From Nitrosomonas sp. Nm132 (lineage in GTDB: Bacteria > Pseudomonadota > Gammaproteobacteria > Burkholderiales > Nitrosomonadaceae), in NCBI RefSeq assembly GCF_900100485.1, contig NZ_FNDH01000011.1:1-64000 (forward strand): a DNA stretch of 64,000 nt, written 5' to 3'. Under the pieces are notes generated by a model. It did not search any database, was not told the DNA's origin, and saw nothing but the letters and a program-made list of their open reading frames with translations. Positions 30,035 to 39,245 of the stretch are shown piece after piece (position 1 is the stretch's first letter; each line of letters opens with the position of its first letter). Made by a program: the position numbers and the translations under genes.

Positions 30035-30110
30035 GGTAGCTCCTTGAATTTAAGATTCATCAAATGATACCTGGTTCGGCAGATGAGTTCCTCCAACCTG
30101 CCTAACGAAA

Positions 30111-30430
30111 TTACAGCTGCGCCAGGAGAGCCGTCCGCTGATCAGGTATTGCGCCCGGCCTTCATAAAAACCCATTTTTTCGTACTGCTCACAATCAGCA
30201 ATCGTTCCATGCCAGACCCATGCCGTGTATTCTAACTTGCCATCCCTGTTCTCAAAAGTCAAGATTACCGTCATGCATGGCTTCGCCGATAGCGCCATGC
30301 GTGGGTATAGATGTTGGTAGCCACCAGGGCGCTCGTTCTTGATCACTCTAAGAGAGGCGCCTCAGTTTGGATATTCATTGCCATCCGGATCGCGCATGGT
30401 GTTTTGAAATCGAAATGATCCAACTTTCCT
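30111..30430 (-). pseudogene. Broken AHSA1/SRPBCC-domain gene
   Basis: Read on the minus strand, one frame gives FRFQNTMRDPDGNEYPN, then an in-frame TGA, then GASLRVIKNERPGGYQHLYP and TVILTFENRDGKLEYTAW, ending near YEKMGFYEG. This is the order of the AHSA1 (activator of Hsp90 ATPase) domain. After EG the expected ending appears in another frame as DQRTALLAQL and a stop. So there is one nonsense codon and at least one frameshift, and the 5' part is missing. The remaining 98-codon open frame (30050-30346) is not a functional gene. Confidence 0.75.
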
Positions 30431-30562
30431 CCCTGAGTTGCAAGTTGGCGATGATTCAAAGGTATCGTGTCATAACTGCACAGTCAATCCTGGCGCAATA
30501 CGTTGTGCTTTTTGCATATATAGACTGAATACTTCGCTTATCCATAAAATGGGACAGGCAGG

Positions 30563-30618
30563 TTAACCCGAATATTTCATAAATTGGCACGTGCCAATTT
30601 ATGAAATATTCGGGTTAA
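30563..30618. mobile_element. Collapsed copy of the miniature element: perfect palindrome
   Basis: The two element ends are joined head to head without interior (element 30567-30614, 48 bp), flanked on each side by TTAA. Including flanks, 30561-30620 is a 60-bp perfect palindrome: GGTTAACCCG, then AATATTTCATAAATTGGCAC and its exact complement. It lies in the 390-bp gap between the broken AHSA1 gene and the DUF5995 gene and could form a cruciform or an RNA hairpin. Confidence 0.85.
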
Positions 30619-30735
30619 CCAGACTTCGGCAGGAAAATCGGGTAAATTCCGTTATGAAGTCAGCAAGGCTACCTACAGGTAACCAACTAGTCAATTTTTA
30701 AAGCCAATACCTGATGAAGGTTAAAGAGAGGTGAT

Positions 30736-31515
30736 ATGTCTGACACACGTTTTCCGGCTTCAATTGCAACACCCGCAGAAACGATCGATGATGTCGCTCA
30801 TCAATTAATCGCGATTATTGAATGGTCAAAGCAAAATAATTCCCGCCTGGGTTATTTTGCGGCGCTCTATCGTAAAGTCATTTTCCAGACCAAAAAAGGA
30901 ATCGAGCAGGGCTTTTTTGATGATGGGCCGCGCATGGCGCGTCTGGTTGTGATTTTCGCCAACCGCTATCTTCACGCTTGTTATCAATATCAGGCAGGAC
31001 GGATGCCAACCCAGTCCTGGGCACGTGCCTTCGATGAAACCAAACATTGGTGGCCCATCGTCTTGCAGCATCTATTAATGGGCATGAACGCTCATATCAA
31101 CCTTGATCTGGGCATAGCCGTTGCAGAAACGGTGCCGCCCGAAGAATTACCCGACCTGAAAGGCGATTTTGACAAAATCAATCAGATACTGGCCAGCCTG
31201 GTGGGCGGCGTTCAGAACGAACTGGCTGAGATATGGCCATTGCTGGGATCGTTGAACCGTTATCTTGGTAGCGTGGAAACAACCATTATCAATTTCAGTA
31301 TGGAAAAAGCACGGGATGCCGCCTGGTTATTTGCCAAGACATTGTCGCCTTTATCCACGGAACAGCGTCAGCAGGAAATTGCGGAGAAGGATACAGGGAT
31401 TGCCTTGTTTTCCAACGTGATTTCTCATCCCGGCTTTTCCGGCTCATTAGTCAACAAAATTATCCGTCTAGGTGAGAGGGGAACAATCCGTCAGCGTATT
31501 GAGATACTGGAGTAA
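30736..31515 (+). CDS. DUF5995 family protein
   Basis: A 259-residue, mostly helical, soluble protein. It matches the uncharacterised DUF5995 family by VVIFANRYLHACYQY and LLMGMNAHINLDLGIAVAE, the most conserved segment. No signal peptide is seen. Histidines and acidic residues in the conserved segment (NAHINLDLG) might bind a metal, but that is a guess. It is a single gene with GAGAGGTGAT upstream of the ATG; its promoter region carries the perfect palindrome described above. Confidence 0.78.
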   Translation: MSDTRFPASIATPAETIDDVAHQLIAIIEWSKQNNSRLGYFAALYRKVIFQTKKGIEQGFFDDGPRMARLVVIFANRYLHACYQYQAGRMPTQSWARAFDETKHWWPIVLQHLLMGMNAHINLDLGIAVAETVPPEELPDLKGDFDKINQILASLVGGVQNELAEIWPLLGSLNRYLGSVETTIINFSMEKARDAAWLFAKTLSPLSTEQRQQEIAEKDTGIALFSNVISHPGFSGSLVNKIIRLGERGTIRQRIEILE

Positions 31516-31658
31516 TTCATTAAACTGGAAAAATTTAGGGTAAAAAAATAATTGGATATCTCATCATCTGTAACATTATGAGTTCTGATAAACATATAAT
31601 TCATTCACACAGCTAGAGTAAATTATGTTCACCGCTGTTATTCAGGCCCTCTTAAAGT

Positions 31659-33725
31659 TCATGCCCGCAGATATTCCTTTTTCTCCCCCAGCCAGCGCTG
31701 AAGATGGCGTTGCGCAGCTTCAGAATGATGACGCAGCAGATACTCAGCAGCAGCCCGCGCCGCTTCCAGTAACTCCATATCCTTCTGGAGGTCGGCAAAA
31801 CGCAGCATCGGAATGCCGCTCTGGCGGGTGCCGAGAAATTCTCCTGGACCCCGCAGTTTGAGATCTTGCCTGGCAATCTCAAAGCCATCGGTATGCTCAA
31901 AAATGATGCGCAACCGTTCACGCGCAATTTGAGACAATGGTTTCTGATACAACAGCACACATATCCCTGCCTCACTGCCACGGCCAATCCGGCCACGCAA
32001 CTGATGGAGCTGTGACAATCCCATGCGCTCTGCGTGCTCAATCACCATCAGCGAAGCATTCGGCACATCAACCCCGACTTCTATCACGGTAGTCGCAACC
32101 AGTAGCTGAAGCTCTCCCTGGTTGAATGCAGTCATGATGGCTGATTTATCCTGGGCATTCAGTCGCCCGTGTACTAGACTAATCTTTAAATCAGGAAAAG
32201 TCTGGCTGAGTACTTCATAGGTTTCAACGGCCGTTTTAAGCTGCAATACTTCAGACTCTTCGATCAACGGACAGACCCAATAAGCCTGCTTTCCCGCATG
32301 GCACGCTTCTCGAACGCGTGCAATCACTTCATTACGCCGGCTTTCATCGATCAGCTTAGTGATGACGGGGGATCTGCCCGGTGGTAATTGATCGATGACC
32401 GATACATCCAGATCAGCGTAATAACTCATCGAAAGCGTACGCGGAATGGGAGTTGCACTCATCATCAATTGATGGGGAAGCCAGTTTGCCTGATTTCCTT
32501 TGAGCCGCAAAGATAATCGCTGATGAACGCCGAAGCGGTGCTGCTCATCGACAATTACTAACCCCAATCGGAGAAACTGGACTTGCTCCTGAAACAAGGC
32601 GTGCGTGCCCACAACCAGCATGGCATTACCCGAAGCAATTTCCGCCAGTTCGTGTTCACGCTGCTTCTTTTTCTGGCTACCGGATAACCATGAGACGGTA
32701 ATACCGAGTGAAGTAAGCCAGGACAGAAATTTTTGATAATGCTGCTCAGCAAGAATCTCGGTTGGCGCCATAATGGCGACTTGATAGCCGTTTTCGATTG
32801 CCTGCAACGCCGCCAAGGCAGCTACGATCGTTTTACCACTGCCCACATCGCCTTGTAACAGGCGTTGCATCGGATTTGCAGTCGCAAGATCGCGCTTGAT
32901 CTCCGCAAGCACTTTTTTCTGCGCATCAGTCAGGCTGAAAGCAAGCGATGCGAGTAAGGTTTGCGTCAAATGATTTTTCTCCTGCAAAGCAGGTGCCTGG
33001 TAACTTCGTCGCTGACGATAATGCATGCGCATGGATAATTGCTGCGCTAATAACTCATCGAACTTGATTCGACGCCAGGCTGGATGAGTGCGAGATTGCA
33101 GTAAAGTCATGGCGGCATCGGGAGCAGGCTGATGCAGCAACCAGACACTCTCTTTAAATCCTGACAGCCGATATTGTGCCAGTACTGTTTCCGGAAGTGT
33201 TTCTGCCAGGCATTCGGCGCCATGATTATTCTTCAGCGCTTGCTGAATCAGTTTGACGAGGGTTGTTTGCGTAACCCCGGCTGTTGTTGGATAGACAGGT
33301 GTCAATGTGTCAGCCAGAAGTGCTTGCTCATGAACAATCCGACACTTGGGATGAATCATTTCTGACCCAAAGAAACCGCTGCGTACTTCGCCAAACACCC
33401 TTACCCGAGTTCCTACCGAATAGGCTTTCACCTGACTAGGATAAAAATTAAGGAAGCGGATATAAAGGATTCCAGTGAAATCCTTTATCTGGCATACCAG
33501 CTGCCGTCGTGGGCGCGTGATGATCTCACAATGAATAATCACCCCTTCGACCTGAACAGTCTTCCCATCAGGGATATCCTTGATGGGATAAAGCCTTGTC
33601 TCATCTTCATAGCGAAGGGGTAAATGCAGAATCAGATCTAATTCATCACGAATACCCAGCTTGAGAAGCTTTTGCTGCAGTTGCTGATTAATACAAGAAA
33701 AGAGATTACTTTCGGGCGTATTCAA
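31659..33725 (-). CDS. recG: ATP-dependent DNA helicase RecG
   Basis: Reverses stalled replication forks and migrates Holliday junctions. The 688 residues are normal. An N-terminal wedge/OB domain (about 60-160, with VQVEGVIIHCEI) precedes the helicase core: Walker A GDVGSGKTIVAALAAL, the DEQH variant of the Walker B box in IVDEQHRFGVHQRL, MSATPIPRTLSMS, and C-terminal QLRGRIGRGSEAG. The start codon is TTG. It sits downstream of ridA on the same strand (about 70 bp), an arrangement known in betaproteobacteria. Confidence 0.96.
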   Translation of the reverse strand: MNTPESNLFSCINQQLQQKLLKLGIRDELDLILHLPLRYEDETRLYPIKDIPDGKTVQVEGVIIHCEIITRPRRQLVCQIKDFTGILYIRFLNFYPSQVKAYSVGTRVRVFGEVRSGFFGSEMIHPKCRIVHEQALLADTLTPVYPTTAGVTQTTLVKLIQQALKNNHGAECLAETLPETVLAQYRLSGFKESVWLLHQPAPDAAMTLLQSRTHPAWRRIKFDELLAQQLSMRMHYRQRRSYQAPALQEKNHLTQTLLASLAFSLTDAQKKVLAEIKRDLATANPMQRLLQGDVGSGKTIVAALAALQAIENGYQVAIMAPTEILAEQHYQKFLSWLTSLGITVSWLSGSQKKKQREHELAEIASGNAMLVVGTHALFQEQVQFLRLGLVIVDEQHRFGVHQRLSLRLKGNQANWLPHQLMMSATPIPRTLSMSYYADLDVSVIDQLPPGRSPVITKLIDESRRNEVIARVREACHAGKQAYWVCPLIEESEVLQLKTAVETYEVLSQTFPDLKISLVHGRLNAQDKSAIMTAFNQGELQLLVATTVIEVGVDVPNASLMVIEHAERMGLSQLHQLRGRIGRGSEAGICVLLYQKPLSQIARERLRIIFEHTDGFEIARQDLKLRGPGEFLGTRQSGIPMLRFADLQKDMELLEAARAAAEYLLRHHSEAAQRHLQRWLGEKKEYLRA

Positions 33726-33794
33726 GTGAGTTGCTTGATTGTTCTTCGTTCTTCGTTATTCCCTGTCTGCCTGGATGGTTGCACTATCGCCTTA

Positions 33795-34184
33795 TTATTT
33801 AGGTAACACCATCACCGCATCCATTTCCACCAGTGCACCTCGTGGAAGGGCTGCCACACCAATCGCTGCCCGTGCTGGATAGGGCTGACTAAAATGATTG
33901 GCCATGATTTCGTTAACCTTGGCAAAATTGGCAAGGTCTGTTAAATAAACGTTTAGTTTAACGACATCACTCAGGCTACCGCCGCTTGCCACTGCAACTG
34001 CTTTCATATTGAGTATGACACGTACAATTTGTGATTCGACGCCTTCTACCATTTGCATAGTCGATGGATCCAGTCCAATTTGCCCGGAAAGATAGACCGT
34101 CTCTCCTCCACTCACGCGTATTGCCTGAGAATAAGTACCAATAGCCTGCGGTGCGTCAGTCGTCTGGATAATTTGTTTATTCAT
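33795..34184 (-). CDS. ridA: RidA/YjgF-family enamine/imine deaminase
   Basis: Hydrolyses reactive enamine/imine intermediates such as 2-aminoacrylate made by PLP enzymes. The 129 residues match the trimeric Rid family: [20 protein letters not shown] at the N-terminus and the C-terminal signature [20 protein letters not shown] with the substrate-binding Arg. GAGGAG precedes the ATG. It is upstream of recG and divergent from murA, with about 120 bp of shared promoter region. Confidence 0.93.
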   Translation of the reverse strand: MNKQIIQTTDAPQAIGTYSQAIRVSGGETVYLSGQIGLDPSTMQMVEGVESQIVRVILNMKAVAVASGGSLSDVVKLNVYLTDLANFAKVNEIMANHFSQPYPARAAIGVAALPRGALVEMDAVMVLPK

Positions 34185-34302
34185 TCTATCTCCTCAAATA
34201 TTAAGATAATATAACTTCAGTTAATAATTTTCACTGAGATGCTTGATCATATTTCAATGAATCATTCTTTATTACAGCAATTCTGATTACTCAAACAAAT
34301 TC

Positions 34303-35556
34303 ATGCAAAAACTCGTTATTCACGGTGGTAAGCCACTTTGTGGTGAAATTAACATTTCTGGCGCAAAAAATGCAGCATTACCTACTCTATGCGCTTCATT
34401 GCTGACAAATGACACGCTCAAGCTCAGAAATGTCCCCGATCTCAAAGATGTTTCGACCATGTTGAGTTTGTTAAAACAAATGGGCGTATCCATCTTAGCA
34501 AATGACCAGTCAGAAACAGAATTGTCAGCTGTCCATCTTACCAATCCAACCGCTCCTTATGAAATGGTTAAAACCATGCGCGCTGCCATTCTTGTACTTG
34601 GACCACTACTTGCCCATAAGGGGGAAGCGATGATTTCCTTGCCTGGAGGCTGTGCCATCGGTCTGCGTCCTGTAGACCAGCATATTAAAGGTTTGCAAGC
34701 CATGGGTGCAGAAATCATGATCGAGCATGGTTATATCCATGCCAAAGCAAAAAAATTGACTGGAACACGTATTGTCATGGATATCGTGACTGTAACCGGA
34801 ACCGAGAATCTTATGATGGCAGCCAGCCTCGCTTCTGGTGTGACGATACTGGAAAACGCTGCGCGTGAGCCTGAAATCGTCGATCTGGCGCAGTGTCTGA
34901 TTAAAATGGGCGCAAAAATTGAAGGGGCAGGAACAGATATCATCACCATTCAAGGAGTCAAGGCATTGCATGGTTGCACGCATGATGTCATGCCTGATCG
35001 TATTGAAACAGGCACCTTCCTGACCGCAGTAACTGCCAGTAGCGGAGAAATCCATCTTAAAGGTGTGCGGGCAGATACACTGGACGCAGTTATCGATAAA
35101 TTGCTCGAAGCGGGGGCCATCATCAATTCAGGAGAAAACTGGATTCATCTCAACATGAACAAGCCGCCCAAATCTGTGAATTTGCGCACAGCACCCTACC
35201 CTGCTTTTCCAACGGATATGCAGGCTCAGTTCATGGTGCTCAACAGTGTGGCTGACGGAACTGCCATCATTACTGAGACAATTTTTGAAAACCGCTTCAT
35301 GCATGTGCAAGAATTGAAACGCATGAATGCGAATATCACGGTAGAAGGCAATACCGCTATCGTGCACGGTATCCCTCGGCTTGATGGAGCGGGTGTCATG
35401 GCGACTGATTTGCGGGCATCAGCCAGTCTGGTTATCGCGGGATTGATTGCACAAGGTGAAACGGTCATTGACCGTATTTATCATCTTGATCGAGGTTATG
35501 AGCGAATCGAGGAAAAATTATCGCAACTGGGTGCGCAGATAGAACGCATAAACTAA
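34303..35556 (+). CDS. murA: UDP-N-acetylglucosamine 1-carboxyvinyltransferase
   Basis: Transfers enolpyruvate from PEP to UDP-GlcNAc, the first step of peptidoglycan synthesis and the target of fosfomycin. The 417 residues match Mur[21 protein letters not shown] near the N-terminus, the catalytic-loop Cys in [16 protein letters not shown] (so fosfomycin sensitivity is expected) and the C-terminal [13 protein letters not shown] and [13 protein letters not shown] are all present. It is monocistronic, ended by a hairpin shared with the convergent downstream gene. Confidence 0.96.
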   Translation: MQKLVIHGGKPLCGEINISGAKNAALPTLCASLLTNDTLKLRNVPDLKDVSTMLSLLKQMGVSILANDQSETELSAVHLTNPTAPYEMVKTMRAAILVLGPLLAHKGEAMISLPGGCAIGLRPVDQHIKGLQAMGAEIMIEHGYIHAKAKKLTGTRIVMDIVTVTGTENLMMAASLASGVTILENAAREPEIVDLAQCLIKMGAKIEGAGTDIITIQGVKALHGCTHDVMPDRIETGTFLTAVTASSGEIHLKGVRADTLDAVIDKLLEAGAIINSGENWIHLNMNKPPKSVNLRTAPYPAFPTDMQAQFMVLNSVADGTAIITETIFENRFMHVQELKRMNANITVEGNTAIVHGIPRLDGAGVMATDLRASASLVIAGLIAQGETVIDRIYHLDRGYERIEEKLSQLGAQIERIN

Positions 35557-35587
35557 AAAACCCCAGTAAATCAATTACTGGGGTTAG
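35555..35587. terminator. Bidirectional terminator between murA and the membrane protein gene
   Basis: A 9-bp perfect stem (CCCCAGTAA / TTACTGGGG, loop ATCAA) lies between convergent genes. On the minus strand it is followed by TTTTTT, a good intrinsic terminator; on the plus strand the T-run is weak. Confidence 0.8.
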
Positions 35588-35612
35588 ATTCTTAAAATTT
35601 GAAGTAAACGTA

Positions 35613-36281
35613 TTAGCTGCCAGATAATGGAGCGTGCTTATAGCTAATAACTACTGTAGCTAAGCGGGTATTCAACCCCATAACTGGAACAATCAGCAAT
35701 TTCTTACCATTAACATCCGACATGACAGTAATTTTACGTTGTTGAAGTACATCGGCCGGATAGAGATCTTTCCCTTCTGCTTCTTCCAGCTTTTTATCTG
35801 TCGATACCAGTAATTTACCTTCATCACTGATTAAAACAACGCGCTCCGTATCTTTCAGTTTAACCAGTTCATTCAAATATTGACTGACCTGATCAAGATT
35901 GTTGCGAATCAATTCGCCACGCACTGCCCATGATAAAACTTGACCAAAGCGGGTTTCTTCCTTGTTATATTGACTGTCAGCATACTCGCGTGCTTTTCTA
36001 ATCAATATTGAACGCTCAGTCTCAAGGCTCTGAGTCATTTCGGCGCGCTCTTTTTCCAAACGGGATTCAGCTTGATTGACTGAGATTTGTTTCCATGCGA
36101 AAACTAATAATAGTATCCCTAGAAAAACCAAAAGCGACCATGCTGGCAATTGCATATGCTGAATTTTAGCGATGGGAGCAAATTTCTCGCTCAGTATATT
36201 AAATAGTGAAGCAGGTTTAGCCCACTCAATTTTGCTTTTTTCGTTTTGATCGCCTTCATTTTGTTTGTACTGATCTGTCAT
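35613..36281 (-). CDS. Single-pass membrane protein with a periplasmic sensor-like domain
   Basis: A 222-residue protein counted from the ATG opening MTDQYKQNEGD, which has AAGGAG at the right distance. A polar cytoplasmic N-terminus of about 40 residues is followed by one helix (WSLLVFLGILLLVFAW), a coiled-coil (RLEKERAEMTQSLETER) and a domain containing RVVLISDEGKLLVSTDKKLE and GKKLLIVPVMGL, which has the look of a PAS/Cache-like sensor fold. No output domain (kinase, cyclase, MCP) is present. The family is not recognised. It is monocistronic and ends at the shared terminator. Confidence 0.7.
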   Translation of the reverse strand: MTDQYKQNEGDQNEKSKIEWAKPASLFNILSEKFAPIAKIQHMQLPAWSLLVFLGILLLVFAWKQISVNQAESRLEKERAEMTQSLETERSILIRKAREYADSQYNKEETRFGQVLSWAVRGELIRNNLDQVSQYLNELVKLKDTERVVLISDEGKLLVSTDKKLEEAEGKDLYPADVLQQRKITVMSDVNGKKLLIVPVMGLNTRLATVVISYKHAPLSGS

Positions 36282-36509
36282 GAAATAGCTCCTTGTTGAT
36301 GTGACAGGAAAGAAAGGCTCCAATTATCCACTATTCCGGATTGAAGGAAAAGAAAAGTTCATTATATTTTGTATGGATGCGCAAAGTATGCTGTAAATTA
36401 AATTATTTTGTTCTAATCGATAAATAACGAAATAAAAGATTAAATTTTGGGGAATTACAGAAAACTTGCTAAGGTGAAAATTTATGCTCTTATCTTATTA
36501 ACCCAAATG

Positions 36510-36811
36510 GGCTGTCGGTGATGGTGCGCTGGGGTTGGGAAGCCTGTAAGCCAAAGCTTTGGCCTAGAACTGATCAGCAGCGTTGCTCGGTGCATGAGAT
36601 TGCCAATGTATTGGAAAAGCTGCCAAAAGCAATGGAGTGTCTGGACAAAGACAGAATTTCCATGTTGGCTATGGCATTCAAATTAATGGAAACAGCGCAG
36701 AAAGAAAGGCTTCGGTTAAGAGTCTATAAGCTGTTAATTGAGGCCATCTCCAGCGTTAAATTTGTTGACAGCATTAAACAAACAGGAGATCAGAAACAAG
36801 TAGTCGCTTGA
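36510..36811 (+). pseudogene. IS256-family transposase remnant, C-terminal part
   Basis: The frame contains TDQQRCSVHEIANVLEKLPK, which matches the RCWVHKxANVLxKLPK segment of IS256 (Mutator-like) transposases, and ends in RLRVYKLLIEAISSVKFVD like the family C-terminus. Just before it the bases encode GDGALGL in another frame, corresponding to the family GDGALGFW, so there is a frameshift. About 60 residues of the normal central C-terminal part are missing. Not functional. Confidence 0.65.
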
Positions 36812-37129
36812 GTTTCCATACACCAGATTCGACTATAGTTCCATTTAAACTAATTTAATTGCAACTCTCAGGATGACGGCCTTTAGCGACTCATTCTTTA
36901 TAGTATTTTGGTGTCATTATTGTGACTCCATTGTACATTGAAGGTGAGGAGCTATTTCTTGACAAAAAAAACTAAATGTAACATCATTCCCGGCTTGTTG
37001 CGAAGAATCGTCTGGTAAAGAATTTAAAGGTGGATGTTTTAATTTTTTACTAATGGTTTGATATAATGATGTCCTGTTAACTAGTCGTAAGAGCAGCAGT
37101 AGAAACATGTTAGGGAAACTAGTATAGTA
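36812..37129. other. 318-bp stretch without a gene, upstream of the tRNA genes
   Basis: AT-rich sequence with no convincing coding frame. A TATAAT at 37062-37067 about 65 bp upstream of tRNA-Arg could be its -10 box, with TTTAAT-like bases 17 bp before; this is only suggestive. Confidence 0.35.
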
Positions 37130-37206
37130 GCGCCCGTAGCTCAGTTGGATAGAGTACTTGGCTACGAACCAAGGGGTCGTGGGTTCGAATCCTGCCGGGC
37201 GCGCCA
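37130..37206 (+). tRNA. tRNA-Arg (anticodon ACG)
   Basis: A 77-nt cloverleaf with acceptor stem GCGCCCG / CGGGCGC, D-loop AGCTCAGTTGGATAGAGT, anticodon stem CTTGG / CCAAG around loop CTACGAA, T-arm GTGGGTTCGAATCCTGC, discriminator G and encoded CCA. Anticodon ACG (wobble A read as inosine) decodes CGU/CGC/CGA. Confidence 0.97.
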
Positions 37207-37286
37207 CTTTTTGCTTTTTTCCTAACTAGTTATAGTCATAAGGAAATATATTATATTTTTATTGTATAGTAGCATTAGGTAAGAGA

Positions 37287-37362
<76 letters not shown>

Positions 37363-37464
37363 ATAAAAACAATATGTTACTTATGAATCCAATCTGTTAT
37401 TTGCTCCACAATCGCCCTACTTAGTAGGTGTAAATTCTCGCACTACTTGGTATTGTTTTTCCCT

Positions 37465-37845
37465 TTATTTGGTACTGCTGATTACCTCTTCAAAGCGATT
37501 GTAACTCGCCAGCCCTGGAAAATAAGACCGCTCATTCCTCAATACCTGATTCAGGTAATAGTCCTTAGTCCGGCATCCGGGCAGATGAAACCCCACCACG
37601 ATCGCCATGACTTCACTAAGACACAGTTCCCCTCGTTGCCGATGCAGCTTTAGCGAGGATTCCAGCAAGCGCTGCTCCTACTACGACTCAAACTCCTGAC
37701 AAAAGTCGTCAATCGCACAAAAATCGCTATAGTATCCATCGGAATCTGACTCTTCTCGTGATGAAGCTCTTTCCCAAAATCGATTCATCATAAGAAATTC
37801 GGATTTCTTTTACAGCTTTTCTTACGTCGAACTCACGTTAATTTA
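37465..37845 (-). pseudogene. IS982-family transposase remnant, N-terminal part
   Basis: The minus strand encodes CLSEVMAIVVGFHLPGCRTK and SYFPGLASYNRFEEV, matching the N-terminal third of IS982 transposases. Upstream, the family start IDDFCQEFES is readable in a different frame and ends at a stop, so there is at least one frameshift plus loss of the catalytic part. It is placed directly next to the IS256-type fragment at 37846-37953, as if one element had landed in the other. Confidence 0.6.
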
Positions 37846-37953
37846 ACTTCAATGGCCACAGCCAGCATCTTGCAGACTCCTTCCCGCAGAATTTCTCTGC
37901 AGGAGATCATGCACATCTGGTTTACTCAACCTAAAAAGATTACTATCTGTCAT
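37846..37953 (-). pseudogene. IS256-family transposase remnant, N-terminal part
   Basis: From an ATG at 37953 the minus strand reads MTDSNLFRLSKPDVHDLL, then after a frameshift EILREGVCKMLAVAIEVKLT and a stop. This is the order of IS256-type transposase N-termini (DPLxEILRxGAxxLLAxAIEAE). It is the opposite strand from the C-terminal remnant at 36510-36811. The sequence from 37954 to 38337 shows no convincing gene. Confidence 0.55.
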
Positions 37954-38337
37954 AGTGGCGTGTTCCTTCTCTTGGTGGTTGATCTGGCGGGATCTTTGCC
38001 AACAGGTTACACCGCTTCCTTCTCCCGCCAACACCAGAAATGATTGTAGATCCCACCCTGAAAGGAATACCTTTAAGCATAAGCAATTAATGATCATCTT
38101 TATATAGCTTTGCAGCAGTTTCGCTAGCATCGAATAGATCAGGCAAGCAAGGTTGCGTACTTTATCGAAACAAGCGCACAATCTCTGGTAATAAGCACCT
38201 CGTACTGGCTGACTGATTCATAAGACGGCCGTTGCTATATGCGTAATGCTTATGCCGCGTGGTTAATTATCCGTTTGACTATTTCTGGCTGCACCTTGTC
38301 GTTTCATATAAAAAATAAAAATTTTTGGTATGTTAAA

Positions 38338-38499
38338 CCCGAATATTTCATAAATTGGCACGTGTCCTCACTTTCCTTTTGATTAATAAGAAAGATTTTG
38401 CTCAGTCGGGTGTATGAATCACTACACCCCTCCTTCTCAAAACTTCCCTATTAATCAAAATCCTGCGTGATCATCACGCGAATCTATGAAATATTCGGG
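38338..38499. mobile_element. 162-bp miniature inverted-repeat element, copy 2 (inverted)
   Basis: Same length as copy 1 and in the opposite orientation. Ends are CCCGAATATTTCATAAATTG and its near complement; flanks are TAAA (or TTAA plus A) on the left and TTAA on the right. The 94-bp core is identical to copy 1, including the three nested hairpins, while the outer 30-40 bp differ at a few positions. It lies 80 bp upstream of the PTS EIIA gene and could affect its expression. Confidence 0.88.
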
Positions 38500-38581
38500 T
38501 TAAAGACGGAATAGGATAATCTCGGCAATGATAAAATTCATAACTTGGTTTCTAAATTTTAAACATAAATAAAAAGGTTGG

Positions 38582-38974
38582 ATGATCGGAATTTTAATTA
38601 TTTCTCATGATAAGCTGGGTGAAAGTTTTACTCACTGTGCAACTCATATTCTGGGAGAAGAACCACAAAAACTGATATATCAAGCTATTTCCATTCAAGA
38701 TGAACCTGATGAAGTTGTTACTCAAGCTAAGGAATTGATTAAGGAGCTTGATCAAGGTGATGGTGTATTGGTAATGACGGATATTTATGGCGCAACTCCC
38801 TGTAATATTGCTAGTCGATTGATTCAATCTGGAAAAGTAGAATGCCTTACAGGTATGAACTTACCCATGCTTGTTCGCGCATTAAATTATCGGCATGAGT
38901 CGCTTTCAGTTGTTGTAGAGAAAGCACTTGCTGGAGGTAAAGAAGGGATCATGCATATTTTCCGTGGATGCTGA
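38582..38974 (+). CDS. PTS EIIA component, mannose/fructose family
   Basis: A 130-residue EIIA-Man-type domain. IGILIISHDKLGESF carries the phosphorylatable His (residue 9), and VLVMTDIYGATPCNIASRL is the other conserved block. No EIIB, EIIC or EIID gene is near. Together with HPr and EI downstream it makes a phosphorelay that probably regulates rather than transports sugar, as in many betaproteobacteria. The HPr start codon lies 1 bp after its stop. Confidence 0.92.
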   Translation: MIGILIISHDKLGESFTHCATHILGEEPQKLIYQAISIQDEPDEVVTQAKELIKELDQGDGVLVMTDIYGATPCNIASRLIQSGKVECLTGMNLPMLVRALNYRHESLSVVVEKALAGGKEGIMHIFRGC

Positions 38975-38975
38975 G

Positions 38976-39245
38976 ATGCTACTTAAAGAAATTACCATTA
39001 TTAACAAACTCGGTCTGCATGCTCGCGCTTCTGCAAAACTTACACGTTTAGCAAGTCAATTCCAAAGTGAGGTATGGCTCATACGTAACGGTCGTAGAGT
39101 CAATGCAAAAAGTATTATGGGTGTGATGACACTCGCTGCAAATAAAGGATCGACAGTTGAAATTGAAATAACCGGAACCGACGAGGCTGAGGCCATGCAG
39201 GCATTGATTGCCCTCATCAATGATTACTTTGGGGAAGGCGAATGA
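38976..39245 (+). CDS. ptsH: Phosphocarrier protein HPr
   Basis: An 89-residue HPr that passes phosphate from EI to EIIA. The ATG used (MLLKEITIINKLGLHARA) lies 2 nt past the EIIA stop and gives the standard N-terminus; the longer frame is not needed. The active His is in LGLHARASAKL (residue 15) and the regulatory Ser in NAKSIMGVMTLA (near residue 46), so control by an HPr kinase is possible. Its stop overlaps the EI start (ATGA). Confidence 0.95.
   Translation: MLLKEITIINKLGLHARASAKLTRLASQFQSEVWLIRNGRRVNAKSIMGVMTLAANKGSTVEIEITGTDEAEAMQALIALINDYFGEGE

Noticed and set aside
31625-31861. 78-codon plus-strand frame at the 3' end of recG
   Set aside because: It overlaps the conserved C-terminus of recG on the opposite strand and has low-complexity composition.
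36917-37207. 97-codon minus-strand frame starting MARPAGFEPTTPWFV
   Set aside because: Its start is the reverse complement of the tRNA-Arg gene; this is the familiar false protein produced by tRNA sequences.
37849-38181. 110-codon minus-strand frame as a gene
   Set aside because: Only its end matches an IS256 transposase start; the upstream part is non-coding, so it is treated as an insertion-sequence remnant.
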